Assembly: GCA_035758925.1 (NCBI GenBank)
Contig: DASTVV010000226.1
Span: forward strand, 1 to 64,000
DNA: 64,000 nt
Source of the DNA: DASPMP01 sp035758925
GTDB lineage: Bacteria; Gemmatimonadota; Gemmatimonadetes; Gemmatimonadales; Gemmatimonadaceae
Direction: 5' to 3'
Shown here: piece by piece, positions 17,382-25,144 of the stretch
Layout of the letters: each line of letters begins with the position of its first letter
Position numbering within the stretch: position 1 is the first letter of the stretch
Notes under the pieces: model-generated
Database searches by the model: none
Seen by the model: the letters and a program-made list of their open reading frames with translations, nothing else
What the model was told of the DNA's origin: nothing
Translations under genes and position numbers: made by a program

Positions 17382-18273
17382 CGAATGCAATTCCCTGGGG
17401 CCGCGCCACGACATCGAACTCCCATTCGACCCGGGCATCGACGCGCATACGATACCGCGGGATGATCAGATCGATCTCGGGGCCAAGGCCGTAGGCGCGT
17501 GAGCGCGCGCCGGCCAACTCCAGCGCCAGGCCGGCCCCCTTGTCGTCGCTCACCTGCCGGAGCGCGTACCACGCGACGCCCGCGATCACGTTCGGATACA
17601 CGGTCGTACCCGCGCCGCCTTGCACCTGAAGAAGGTTGCCACGCGTGCTTTCAATTCCACGCCTGCGCTGGTTCCGCTCGAAGCTCACCAGCACCGAACC
17701 GCGACGATGACGCGCGGTGTCCAGGTAGAGCGCGCCACCCACTGTGAATTGGTTGATCCAGTAGCCACGGCCAACGCTGGCCACGTCCTGCGGATCCCAT
17801 CGGCCGGTGGGCGCATAAAAGCCATAGGACGTCACCAAGTCATAGTGGGGCTGACGCCAGCCAACGCGGATCGGCGCGACGAAGATGTCGGCGAGACCAA
17901 GATTGTCGAACGCAGCAGATGGAACATCGGAGTCGAAGGACACGGCCGCGATGGGAATCGAGGCCGCCACAGTCAGATAGGGCGCTCCCCTTGGTTTCGC
18001 TGTGTAGGCCACCGCGAACGCATTGGCGAGCGCGTTGATCCTCAGCCCCGCTATAGGCAGCGCGTCGCCCTTTCCATCGCGGGCCGTGTTCGCCCTGAAG
18101 TCGATCGTTCGATAGATCAGGTACAGGCCGGGCGGACCCTGACTGCCCGCATCGATCCCAAGGCCGCGCGTCCATGTATCGAGTCCGAGACCGCCGAGGA
18201 TGGCAGGCTTGGCTTGGGCGGATGCCGCTCCGGCGACAAGAACGAATACGCCAACCACGATGGCCAGACGCAT
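17257..18273 (-). CDS. Outer-membrane MetA-like transporter family protein
   Basis: This 338-residue protein has a signal peptide ending AASAQAK. It looks like the COG4313 or phenol MetA-pathway outer-membrane barrel group, with alternating hydrophobic strands, ASIPIAAVSFDSD, DLVTSYGFYAPTGRWDP and GRGYWINQFTVGGALYLD. Such proteins often accompany hydrophobic-compound uptake. The barrel seems to end at VIGAGRLAWM (about residue 309); the last 28 residues, RPNRQSEWSR onward, are not strand-like and overlap the convergent gene, so a stop codon may have been lost. The family call is moderately sure. Confidence 0.72.
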   Translation of the reverse strand: MRLAIVVGVFVLVAGAASAQAKPAILGGLGLDTWTRGLGIDAGSQGPPGLYLIYRTIDFRANTARDGKGDALPIAGLRINALANAFAVAYTAKPRGAPYLTVAASIPIAAVSFDSDVPSAAFDNLGLADIFVAPIRVGWRQPHYDLVTSYGFYAPTGRWDPQDVASVGRGYWINQFTVGGALYLDTARHRRGSVLVSFERNQRRRGIESTRGNLLQVQGGAGTTVYPNVIAGVAWYALRQVSDDKGAGLALELAGARSRAYGLGPEIDLIIPRYRMRVDARVEWEFDVVARPQGIAFVIGAGRLAWMPRRPNRQSEWSRASPSRGPEAPGARRYFPRG

Positions 18274-18403
18274 GAGACGAGACGCCTCGCGAGCGAGTTC
18301 CGTGCCTCATCGCGTTACCCGGTCACCAACCATACCGTGGGACCGTTGGCACTTCGCCGGACTCGCGGAGTATGTTCTGCTCTGACACAACGATTGGAGC
18401 GCC

Positions 18404-19084
18404 ATGCGTCCCGGTGCCTGCTTCGTACCAGCTGTTCTCGCGTTCGCAATCGCCGGTTGCGCCAGCGATCCGTCGACAGCCTGTTGCACCACGGGACAGC
18501 CAGCGGTGCGCGTCGTCAACGCGTTCACCAGCCCGGTGGACGTCCTGATCGATGGCCAGCTTGCGATCGCGTCGCTCGCCGTCGGCGCGATCGACACCGC
18601 GCTGGCGAGTTCCGGCGGTCACACCGTGGCCATCAGGCAGACAGGTTCCGCTGTGCTGGTATCGCAGTCCGTCTCGGCGGGACTGAGCACTGTCGCCGTC
18701 GTGCGCTCCGCTGGGGGCGCTCTCTCGAGCGCGGTTCTCGACGACACCAACAGCGTCGTTCCCGCGGGCGCCACCAAGGTGCGCGTGCTGCATCTCGCCC
18801 CAAATGCCGGCACGATCCAGGTGTACCGCACGCAGCCCGATTACCAGACTCCCATCTCGTGGCAGTTCCCGTTCACGTATCAGTCGGAGTTCAACAGCTC
18901 GAGCGCGCCGTTCTATCAGAGCACCGTTGGGACCTGGGACGTGCGTGCGTGGCAATCGCCAGCGGATGCGTCTGGCTGGGCGCATCCGTCAGTGAAAGTC
19001 CTGATTCCGCTCTCCAGCGGTGAGAAGAAGACGGTGATCATCCTGGACGCGCCGGGCGGTGGCATTCGCGTGGAATTACTTTGA
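18404..19084 (+). CDS. DUF4397 domain lipoprotein
   Basis: This 226-residue protein has a lipoprotein signal with lipobox IAGC. It then carries the DUF4397 pattern of secreted beta-sandwich repeats: VRVVNAFTSPVDVLIDG, VRVLHLAPNAGTIQVY and a terminal VIILDAPGGGIRVELL. The family is found on cell surfaces; its role is not known. The cysteines at CCTTG just after the lipobox may form a disulphide. It is followed by another lipoprotein gene after 73 nt. Confidence 0.82.
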   Translation: MRPGACFVPAVLAFAIAGCASDPSTACCTTGQPAVRVVNAFTSPVDVLIDGQLAIASLAVGAIDTALASSGGHTVAIRQTGSAVLVSQSVSAGLSTVAVVRSAGGALSSAVLDDTNSVVPAGATKVRVLHLAPNAGTIQVYRTQPDYQTPISWQFPFTYQSEFNSSSAPFYQSTVGTWDVRAWQSPADASGWAHPSVKVLIPLSSGEKKTVIILDAPGGGIRVELL

Positions 19085-19157
19085 GTTGGTCGCCATTGAC
19101 TGTGACGCAGCAGTCCTGAGCGTGGGTTTCGAAGTAAAGGACACGAGGCTGGTCACA

Positions 19158-19610
19158 ATGAAGGTTTCGACAATCGCAGTTCTCCCGCTCGTGCTTGCGT
19201 TCGCGGGGGGCTGCAACGGCGAGGGAATCTCCGGATCGCCGGCTGGCTTTCCACACGCCACCGCGGAGCGCTCGTGCGGCCCCGCGGATGGCCCCGCAGT
19301 CCTCATCTACCTCACGAGCGAGCCATTCGCCGAGAATCCGCGTCCACCATACGTCGTGGTCTTCATCGAGCGGTCCGTGGATCAACTGGCGGGTCAGTCC
19401 TTCTCCGTTGGAGCCGACCCTTCACAGGCCCGCGCGACGCGTGCGTTGAGCACCACGCAGTCCGTTGCGGCGACGAGCGGCACCATCAGCATCGAGTCGG
19501 TGAGCACCGACAAGGCGATCACCGGCTCCGTCAATCTGCTCTTCCCCGTCGGTCGTACCGCGGGAAGGTTCACCGCCGCCTGGATCGAGCGCTTCATGCT
19601 GTGCGGCTAG
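19158..19610 (+). CDS. Small hypothetical lipoprotein
   Basis: This 150-residue protein starts at an ATG at 19158 with signal MKVSTIAVLPLVLAFAGGC, a good lipobox. The mature part is polar and strand-rich, with SVNLLFPVGRTAGRFTAAWIERF near the end and a last Cys-Gly that may pair with the Cys in RSCGPADGP. I do not recognise a family. Its place after a DUF4397 lipoprotein suggests a surface role. Confidence 0.65.
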   Translation: MKVSTIAVLPLVLAFAGGCNGEGISGSPAGFPHATAERSCGPADGPAVLIYLTSEPFAENPRPPYVVVFIERSVDQLAGQSFSVGADPSQARATRALSTTQSVAATSGTISIESVSTDKAITGSVNLLFPVGRTAGRFTAAWIERFMLCG

Positions 19611-19638
19611 CAAAAGCCTCTCTCGCTCCTCACGCATC

Positions 19639-20148
19639 ATGAATCGAGACTCTCTGCAGAAGTGGGTTCGCGCCGGACTGCTCACCGCGGTGATCGACGG
19701 AGCATTCTCGAGCGTCCTGAGCGTCGCGTTCTACAACTCGACCATCGCACGTCTGTGGCAGCGAGTGGCGGCGGCGCTGCTGGGACCGGGGGCTTACGAG
19801 GGAGGCACACGCACAGCGCTCATCGGCGTGGCGATGCACGTCGGCGTCGCGTTCGCGTGGTCGGCTGTCTTTCTCTTCCTTGTCATGCGCGCGGACGCGG
19901 TGCAGCGCATCGTCTCAACGCGCGCCGGCGTCATCAAGGCCGCGGCTGTGTACGGGCCGTGCGTCTGGCTCGTGATGTCGCTCATCGTGATCCCCATCCT
20001 GTACCGCACCGCGCCTGCAATCACCGTGCGGTGGTGGGTTCAGCTGATCGGACACTTCCCCTTCGTCGGCCTGCCGATCGTGGCGTCCATCGCGCCGCGC
20101 GGCCGCACCCAGCCGAGCGGCGTCGACGTCGCTAGGGCCCCGGCGTAG
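19639..20148 (+). CDS. Hypothetical four-helix membrane protein
   Basis: This 169-residue protein has about four membrane segments (near residues 12-32, 55-80, 95-120 and 130-150) and short loops. It has no known catalytic motif. The ATG at 19639 follows 29 nt after the preceding lipoprotein stop, so it may be in the same transcript. The function is unknown. Confidence 0.65.
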   Translation: MNRDSLQKWVRAGLLTAVIDGAFSSVLSVAFYNSTIARLWQRVAAALLGPGAYEGGTRTALIGVAMHVGVAFAWSAVFLFLVMRADAVQRIVSTRAGVIKAAAVYGPCVWLVMSLIVIPILYRTAPAITVRWWVQLIGHFPFVGLPIVASIAPRGRTQPSGVDVARAPA

Positions 20149-20173
20149 CGCAGGAACTCCAGGTGCTCAGCGG

Positions 20174-20980
20174 CTAGCGTTCGACGGGCAGAATCTGAGC
20201 TGGGGGACGGACAGCCCCGTTCCAGGGCCGCAGATAGACCGTCCCGTTCCACGCGAATCGCAGTGTCGCATTGATCGCGCCCATTTCGTCGGGCGTGTAC
20301 TGCGTTCGATGACAGGCGAAGGCGTCTCTGCCCGCGACCAGGTCCTGCTCCTGGAATGGGACGCGAACCGTGAGCAGCGCCTGCGCCATACCGTTGACCG
20401 TTGGGTTCGATCGTGGCCCCCTTCGCAGTCGTTCAGTTGGGAGGGACGCATACAACAAGTCGATGGTCCTGTACTGATCGTCGGACTGGACGATCTGCGT
20501 AACCACATCGCCAACGAGTCGATGGTCGGGATGGCCGGTGCCGCCCTCCGGGCCGAACGTCACGATCGCCGCCGGCTTCACGCTGTCGATGAGCTTCGCC
20601 AGCGCTTCGCGCAGCTGACCGAGCGCTTCGAACGACGCCAGGCCGCCGTCCTCGAGTCCCAGCATGTGCAGCTGGCTGACCCGCAGTCTTTTCGCTGCGC
20701 ACTGCGCTTCCTTCGCGCGCTCCGCCGCGAGTGCCTTCCCCGCGGGAATCCCGGCATGCTCGCGCACTCCCTTGGATCCGTCGGTCGCGATGACGAGGTG
20801 CACCTGCCGCCCCTCGCGCCCGAGGCGCGACAGCATGGGACCGATGACGCGTTCGTCGTCCGGGTGCGCGAACACGGCCAACATGGGGCGTCCGGCTGTG
20901 GACTGTGCGCCCGCAGCCGCAGGCAGGATGAACAGGATGACCGCGACGGCGAACCGATGAAGTGGGGAGGTTGTCTTCAT
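20174..20980 (-). CDS. PIG-L/LmbE family deacetylase, exported
   Basis: This 268-residue enzyme has a signal peptide ending GAQS and the metal site of the PIG-L family: AHPDDE near residue 36 and GHPDHRLVGDVV later. Members remove acetyl groups from N-acetyl sugars, such as GlcNAc in mycothiol or bacillithiol precursors. Export suggests a cell-envelope or extracellular GlcNAc substrate. The upstream gene on the other strand is a RidA protein; 101 nt separate the starts. Confidence 0.88.
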   Translation of the reverse strand: MKTTSPLHRFAVAVILFILPAAAGAQSTAGRPMLAVFAHPDDERVIGPMLSRLGREGRQVHLVIATDGSKGVREHAGIPAGKALAAERAKEAQCAAKRLRVSQLHMLGLEDGGLASFEALGQLREALAKLIDSVKPAAIVTFGPEGGTGHPDHRLVGDVVTQIVQSDDQYRTIDLLYASLPTERLRRGPRSNPTVNGMAQALLTVRVPFQEQDLVAGRDAFACHRTQYTPDEMGAINATLRFAWNGTVYLRPWNGAVRPPAQILPVER

Positions 20981-21081
20981 GTCTGGATGCTACCTCCAAT
21001 TCGATGACTTATGAAGAAGCGCGCTTGCCGGGACTTCCGTATGATTTACGCGTCGCATCCGTCCTCTTCCCAGCCACCGCA

Positions 21082-21465
21082 ATGACTCGCCAGCCAGTCC
21101 AGAGCAAGCGCGCCGCTCCGGCGCTCGGACCCTATTCGTCGGCCGTCTGGGCTGGCGATCTGTTGTACCTCTCGGGGCAGACGCCCGTGGATCCCTCGAC
21201 CGGAGAACTGATCGCCGGCGGCATCGAAGCCCAGACGCATCGCTGTTTCGACAACCTCGAGTTGGTAATCACGGACGCGGGGCTGTCCATGGACAACGTG
21301 ATCAAGTGCAACGTCTATCTCACGGACATGGGCAACTTCACTGCAATGAACGCCGCGTACTCGACGCGCTTCAAGAAACCCTACCCCGCCCGCACGACGG
21401 TGGCGGTCAAGGCGCTGCCCCGCGACGCGCTGGTCGAGATCGAAATGATCGCGAGACGCGCGTGA
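21082..21465 (+). CDS. RidA family protein
   Basis: This 127-residue protein is of the YjgF/YER057c/UK114 (RidA) family. The active-site residues are visible in LYLSGQTPVDPSTGE, VIKCNVYLTDMGNF and PARTTVAVKALPRDALVEIEMIA, including the Arg that binds imine substrates. It probably hydrolyses reactive enamine/imine intermediates such as 2-aminoacrylate. The ATG at 21082 begins the normal family length; upstream in-frame codons do not look coding. Confidence 0.92.
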   Translation: MTRQPVQSKRAAPALGPYSSAVWAGDLLYLSGQTPVDPSTGELIAGGIEAQTHRCFDNLELVITDAGLSMDNVIKCNVYLTDMGNFTAMNAAYSTRFKKPYPARTTVAVKALPRDALVEIEMIARRA

Positions 21466-21472
21466 GAGCGAC

Positions 21473-22159
21473 CTAGCCCTCGGTCGTGGGTGTCGGAGTG
21501 GCCAGGCGCGCCGCCACCTCTTCCATCTGACGCCGCCGCGTCCGCGCCCACCCTGGCAGCCTCAGAGCGCCGATGCCGAACATGCCCAGACCCATCGTTG
21601 CCAGCAGACCCATTGAGGATATCGCGCCGGGATCGAACACCGATCCCTTGAGCGCGGCGGCAACCAGGAGAGCGGCCGACATGCCAAGCATCCCGACCCC
21701 TGCGACGATGAGGCTCACGGAATTCCCCTTCACGGTTCGGAGCCGCAGGCGGTGTCCCGATTCCGTGGGCTCCAGCAGCGCCTGGAGATTGCCGTTGGTC
21801 CATTGGCGGAACGAGCCTTCCTCACGCATCGTGCCGCGTGCGTCGAACGTCTCGCGCAGGTCCACCACGAGGCGTTCCCATTCCGCGTCGCTCAGCCTGC
21901 GGTTGAGATCCACCGTGCGGCCAACGCCGATCGGCAGACCCAGAAACCTGCGCGACGTCGGGCGTCCGACGCGATCGATCGATACCGCCGCCTCCGCGAT
22001 CAGCTCCGGCGAAAGCCCGACTTCCTGTCCAATCGCCTGAAGCTCCCCGAGCGTCATGCCGTCGCCTGACTTGAGCTGACGCCGCCCGGATACCTGCGTT
22101 TCGGCCGCCCGCTGGAAAATCTCGGCGACCTCGGTCTCGTTGAATCTTCGCTCGCTCAT
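21473..22159 (-). CDS. Hypothetical two-helix membrane protein
   Basis: This 228-residue protein starts at MSERRFNETEVAEIFQRAAE (ATG 22159). The N-terminal part resembles a helical regulator segment often found in the same phylum, followed by VGLSPELIAEAAVSIDR and two membrane helices near residues 155-200. It has no catalytic motif and I know of no name. An upstream start at 22273 would add 38 poor residues. It converges on ridA with 7 nt between the stops. Confidence 0.6.
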   Translation of the reverse strand: MSERRFNETEVAEIFQRAAETQVSGRRQLKSGDGMTLGELQAIGQEVGLSPELIAEAAVSIDRVGRPTSRRFLGLPIGVGRTVDLNRRLSDAEWERLVVDLRETFDARGTMREEGSFRQWTNGNLQALLEPTESGHRLRLRTVKGNSVSLIVAGVGMLGMSAALLVAAALKGSVFDPGAISSMGLLATMGLGMFGIGALRLPGWARTRRRQMEEVAARLATPTPTTEG

Positions 22160-22335
22160 ACGAGTTGAGTTTACTCCGAATGGGACAGCGAAAGGAGCAC
22201 ATTCAAACTCTGCGAGCCTTACGAAATTCGCCACGTGAATGTTCCGAGGCTCGGCGCCGGTGTCGCAGCGCATCTCACGCCATCATGAAGCGCAACAAGT
22301 AGTTATGGCGTGCCGGTTGGCCCGCACGCGATGGC

Positions 22336-23697
22336 TCAGGAAGCAGTCCGGAGGGGAAGCGCCAGCGCGAAGATGGCTCCGTGTTCGGGTGCGTCGCGCA
22401 CGGTGACGTCCCCGCCTAGCAGGCGGGCAATGCGCCTGCTGATGGCAAGGCCAAGTCCGGTGCCGGGCGTTTCTTCCGTAGACGGCACCCGGAAGAACGG
22501 ATCGAAGATGCGTTCGCGCAGCTCCACCGGTATTCCGGGACCGGTGTCCTGAACGGTCACGTGCACATGATCGCCGTCTGGCTCGACCGACACGCGAACG
22601 GCGCCATGCTCGGGCGTGTATTTGATCGCGTTGGTCACGAGATTCTCCACGACGTGGCGGATGCGCACCGGATCGGTGTTGAGCATGACCGCCCTGGTGG
22701 GCGACTCGAACGTGAGCGCGATGTCCTTCTGCATTGCGTTCGGCCGGTGGTCTTCGACAATCTCGCGCGCCGCGGTCACCAGGTTCGTGTTCCGCCGCTC
22801 GATCGGATACTCGTGTGAATCCACGCGCGCGAGCTCCACGAACTCCGAGACGGTCTTGAGGGCCGTGGCAACGAGCCGTTTGAATCTGCCCAGCATCTCG
22901 GTCTGCTTTGGATTCATCGGACCGACGATGCCCTCTTCCATGAGCTCGGCGTAGCCGGAAGCGGCGTTGAGCGGATTCTTGACATCGTGCACAACGCCCT
23001 GAATGAGCGTCGCGCGGAGCTCGACGGACCGCTCGAGCTTCTGCGCTCGATCGTCCGCCTCATTCGCGAATCGTCGGAGCTTCCGCTCGAGCGCGACGAG
23101 GACTCCCACGGCGGCCAGCGCGAGTGTCGAAAGGATCGCGGAAGAGACCAGCTCGATCCGATCGAGGCGTCTGACACGCTCGCGCGCATTGTTGGAGATC
23201 CCAATGAGATGGCCGTAGAGTGCCTCCGCGGCAGCGATGACGTTCTGCGCATCCTGCCGAGCTCGATCCTGCGCCTGCGACGACCCCTGGCTCAGGCGTC
23301 GCACCGGTTCGGCCGCGCGCCATGCCTGCACCGCGGTCCGCAGGTCAACGAATTCCTCGACGGCCGCTCCACCGAGGCGGCCGACAACCGGGCTCAGCTT
23401 CCGCAGCGCTGCCTGTTCGGCGGCGATGGCCGCGCCGCGCGCGGAATCCCGTGCGGCGGATGGCGATGCGCCCACGCCGTCGGCCAGCAACTCCTGCGTA
23501 AACGACGTCTCGAAGCTGCTGATGAGGATGCGCGCCTCGTCCGCCACATCGAACACGTGAGTTCGAATTCGCCCGACGACGCGACTCGTGATGATCGGTG
23601 TGGCCAGCAGCAGGACGAGCGCGACAATGACGAACCCGAAGGGAAGCCAGGCGCCGGGGGCGCTGTGCTGCGCTGCGCGCTCGCTCAACCTCGCCAT
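22336..23697 (-). CDS. Orphan sensor histidine kinase
   Basis: This 453-residue histidine kinase has two membrane helices (about residues 18-38 and 190-215) flanking a helical periplasmic sensor domain of about 145 residues. The kinase core is complete: H-box VVHDVKNPLNAASGYAELM, N-box ENLVTNAIKY, G1 DTGPGIP, F-box FDPFF and G2 GTGLGLAISR. No response regulator is next to it, so its partner is elsewhere. The start is the ATG at 23697; the frame stays open further upstream but that part is read-through. A cytochrome gene lies directly upstream on the same strand. Confidence 0.9.
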   Translation of the reverse strand: MARLSERAAQHSAPGAWLPFGFVIVALVLLLATPIITSRVVGRIRTHVFDVADEARILISSFETSFTQELLADGVGASPSAARDSARGAAIAAEQAALRKLSPVVGRLGGAAVEEFVDLRTAVQAWRAAEPVRRLSQGSSQAQDRARQDAQNVIAAAEALYGHLIGISNNARERVRRLDRIELVSSAILSTLALAAVGVLVALERKLRRFANEADDRAQKLERSVELRATLIQGVVHDVKNPLNAASGYAELMEEGIVGPMNPKQTEMLGRFKRLVATALKTVSEFVELARVDSHEYPIERRNTNLVTAAREIVEDHRPNAMQKDIALTFESPTRAVMLNTDPVRIRHVVENLVTNAIKYTPEHGAVRVSVEPDGDHVHVTVQDTGPGIPVELRERIFDPFFRVPSTEETPGTGLGLAISRRIARLLGGDVTVRDAPEHGAIFALALPLRTAS

Positions 23698-23747
23698 AAC
23701 GCGGCCAAGGGCGGGCAGAAACTGCGCCACGCTCCTGCGCGCGGGAA

Positions 23748-23771
23748 AGCGGCCGGTACGAACCGGCCGCT
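23748..23771 (-). terminator. 10-bp perfect hairpin after the cytochrome gene
   Basis: AGCGGCCGGT (23748-23757) and ACCGGCCGCT (23762-23771) form a perfect 10-bp stem with a 4-nt loop. On the minus strand it follows the cytochrome stop by about 33 nt and is followed by TTTCCC, so it may terminate or reduce read-through into the kinase gene. Confidence 0.5.
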
Positions 23772-23804
23772 CGCTCGGTCGCGCGAATTCCCCGGGCGAA
23801 CTCT

Positions 23805-25013
23805 TTAAAGCGTCTTGAGGTAGGCGACGAGATCCGCCTGCTGCTGCGGGGCGAGCTTGAGGTCGAAGAGCCTCACGTAGTGCGTCACGGCATCCTCGAG
23901 CGTCGCTGCGTTGCCGTCGTGGAAGTAGGGACCCTTGAGCTGCGGCGGATTCCACAATCCGCGCAGCGGCGTCGTGCGGTACATCTTGGTCGCGCTGCGC
24001 TGGGCGTACGCGGCGCTTTGTCCGACCTCGGCCGGCGTATGCAACTTCCCTTCGTTCACGTCGGTGAACACCTCGCCCACGTGACACCTGGCGCACCGCG
24101 CCTGGAATACTGCCTGACCTCGCTTCGCGGCACCCTCATCGACGTTCGCCGCGAGCGGTTTCGGCTTGTCGATGCTGAATTGGTACGCTCGCAACGCGGC
24201 AAGCTTCATCGACACCTTGTCGGGCGGATTGTTCTTGTCCACGCCGATGCGTGGATCCACGAAATGGCCGTGGCCGTGCATCTGCGTGATCGCCACGTAC
24301 GCGTTCCAGTACGAGATCGTATCGTCGCCCGTGTAGATCTCCTTCTTCACGTTCCGGAGCCCGAAGGCGGGCGGGATCACGACCGGCATGTTCTTGCCGT
24401 CGATGTTGAAGCGTGGGTCGTATTTTCCCGCGCCCCACGAGTTGTAGACCTTCTTCTGGTCGGCGGTGAGAACGGGCGACAGCGCGATGATCGCGCCGAC
24501 GTTGAGGTCCCGGTTCGGCCAGCCATCCAGCCGCGAACCGATGCCGCCGACGAACGAGTTGTCGACGGTCGAGTGACAGAGCGCGCAGGTGATGCCCACC
24601 CGAGTGAGCGCACCGCTCGCATCCACCTGGCCCACGACCCCGACGACCGCGCCGAGCTTGAGCAGCGCCACGGTCGTCGATGGTGAATCGAGCGGGATCG
24701 TACCGTTCTGGATTCCGGTCTTCACGGAGGCCGGTAGCACCTCGGCGTCCACCTTGAGGCCGACGGACAGCGCGGTCTTGGGACTCACCGAGGTTCGAAT
24801 GACCTCGTGCATCCGCAGACTGTCGGTCCAGAACGTCTCGTCACCGAAGGTGTCGAAGCGGAAGATCGTCTTGCCTTCGTCGTTGAGCGGACCACTGCTC
24901 GCGAGCGCGACGTCGCCTGGGCGCGCCGCCGGGTCTCGATCGCGACTGCAGCCAGCCACCAGGGTGCCGAGTGCGAGAATGGGCAGTACGGCGCGCGACG
25001 TGTTGCGATGCAT
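23805..25013 (-). CDS. Dihaem cytochrome c lipoprotein (CCP/MauG-like)
   Basis: This 402-residue protein has two haem c sites, CALCH at residue 143 and CARCH at residue 307, in the arrangement of MauG/bacterial cytochrome c peroxidase-like proteins. The ATG at 25013 gives a lipoprotein signal (LAGTLVAGC pattern), so it is tethered in the periplasm. The ending RLFDLKLAPQQQADLVAYLKTL matches the usual C-terminus. Its role may be peroxide reduction or electron transfer. A haem-dependent electron route could link it to the downstream kinase, but this is a guess. Confidence 0.87.
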   Translation of the reverse strand: MHRNTSRAVLPILALGTLVAGCSRDRDPAARPGDVALASSGPLNDEGKTIFRFDTFGDETFWTDSLRMHEVIRTSVSPKTALSVGLKVDAEVLPASVKTGIQNGTIPLDSPSTTVALLKLGAVVGVVGQVDASGALTRVGITCALCHSTVDNSFVGGIGSRLDGWPNRDLNVGAIIALSPVLTADQKKVYNSWGAGKYDPRFNIDGKNMPVVIPPAFGLRNVKKEIYTGDDTISYWNAYVAITQMHGHGHFVDPRIGVDKNNPPDKVSMKLAALRAYQFSIDKPKPLAANVDEGAAKRGQAVFQARCARCHVGEVFTDVNEGKLHTPAEVGQSAAYAQRSATKMYRTTPLRGLWNPPQLKGPYFHDGNAATLEDAVTHYVRLFDLKLAPQQQADLVAYLKTL

Positions 25014-25105
25014 GGGACCTCCCGGGGTGCACCAACGCACCCGAACGCCAACCGAGATTAGCGCAGGAAACCGTGCAACAATTGGACCCATCGCGCCTCA
25101 TGGGT

Positions 25106-25123
25106 CATCAGCAAAAGCTGATG
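25106..25123. terminator. Short hairpin after the RND gene
   Basis: CATCAGC (25106-25112) and GCTGATG (25117-25123) form a 7-bp stem with a 4-nt loop, 22 nt beyond the stop of the RND pump on the minus strand. No T-run follows, so it is a weak terminator candidate. Confidence 0.3.
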
Positions 25124-25144
25124 CCCGCGCCTGTGGCACCGAGG

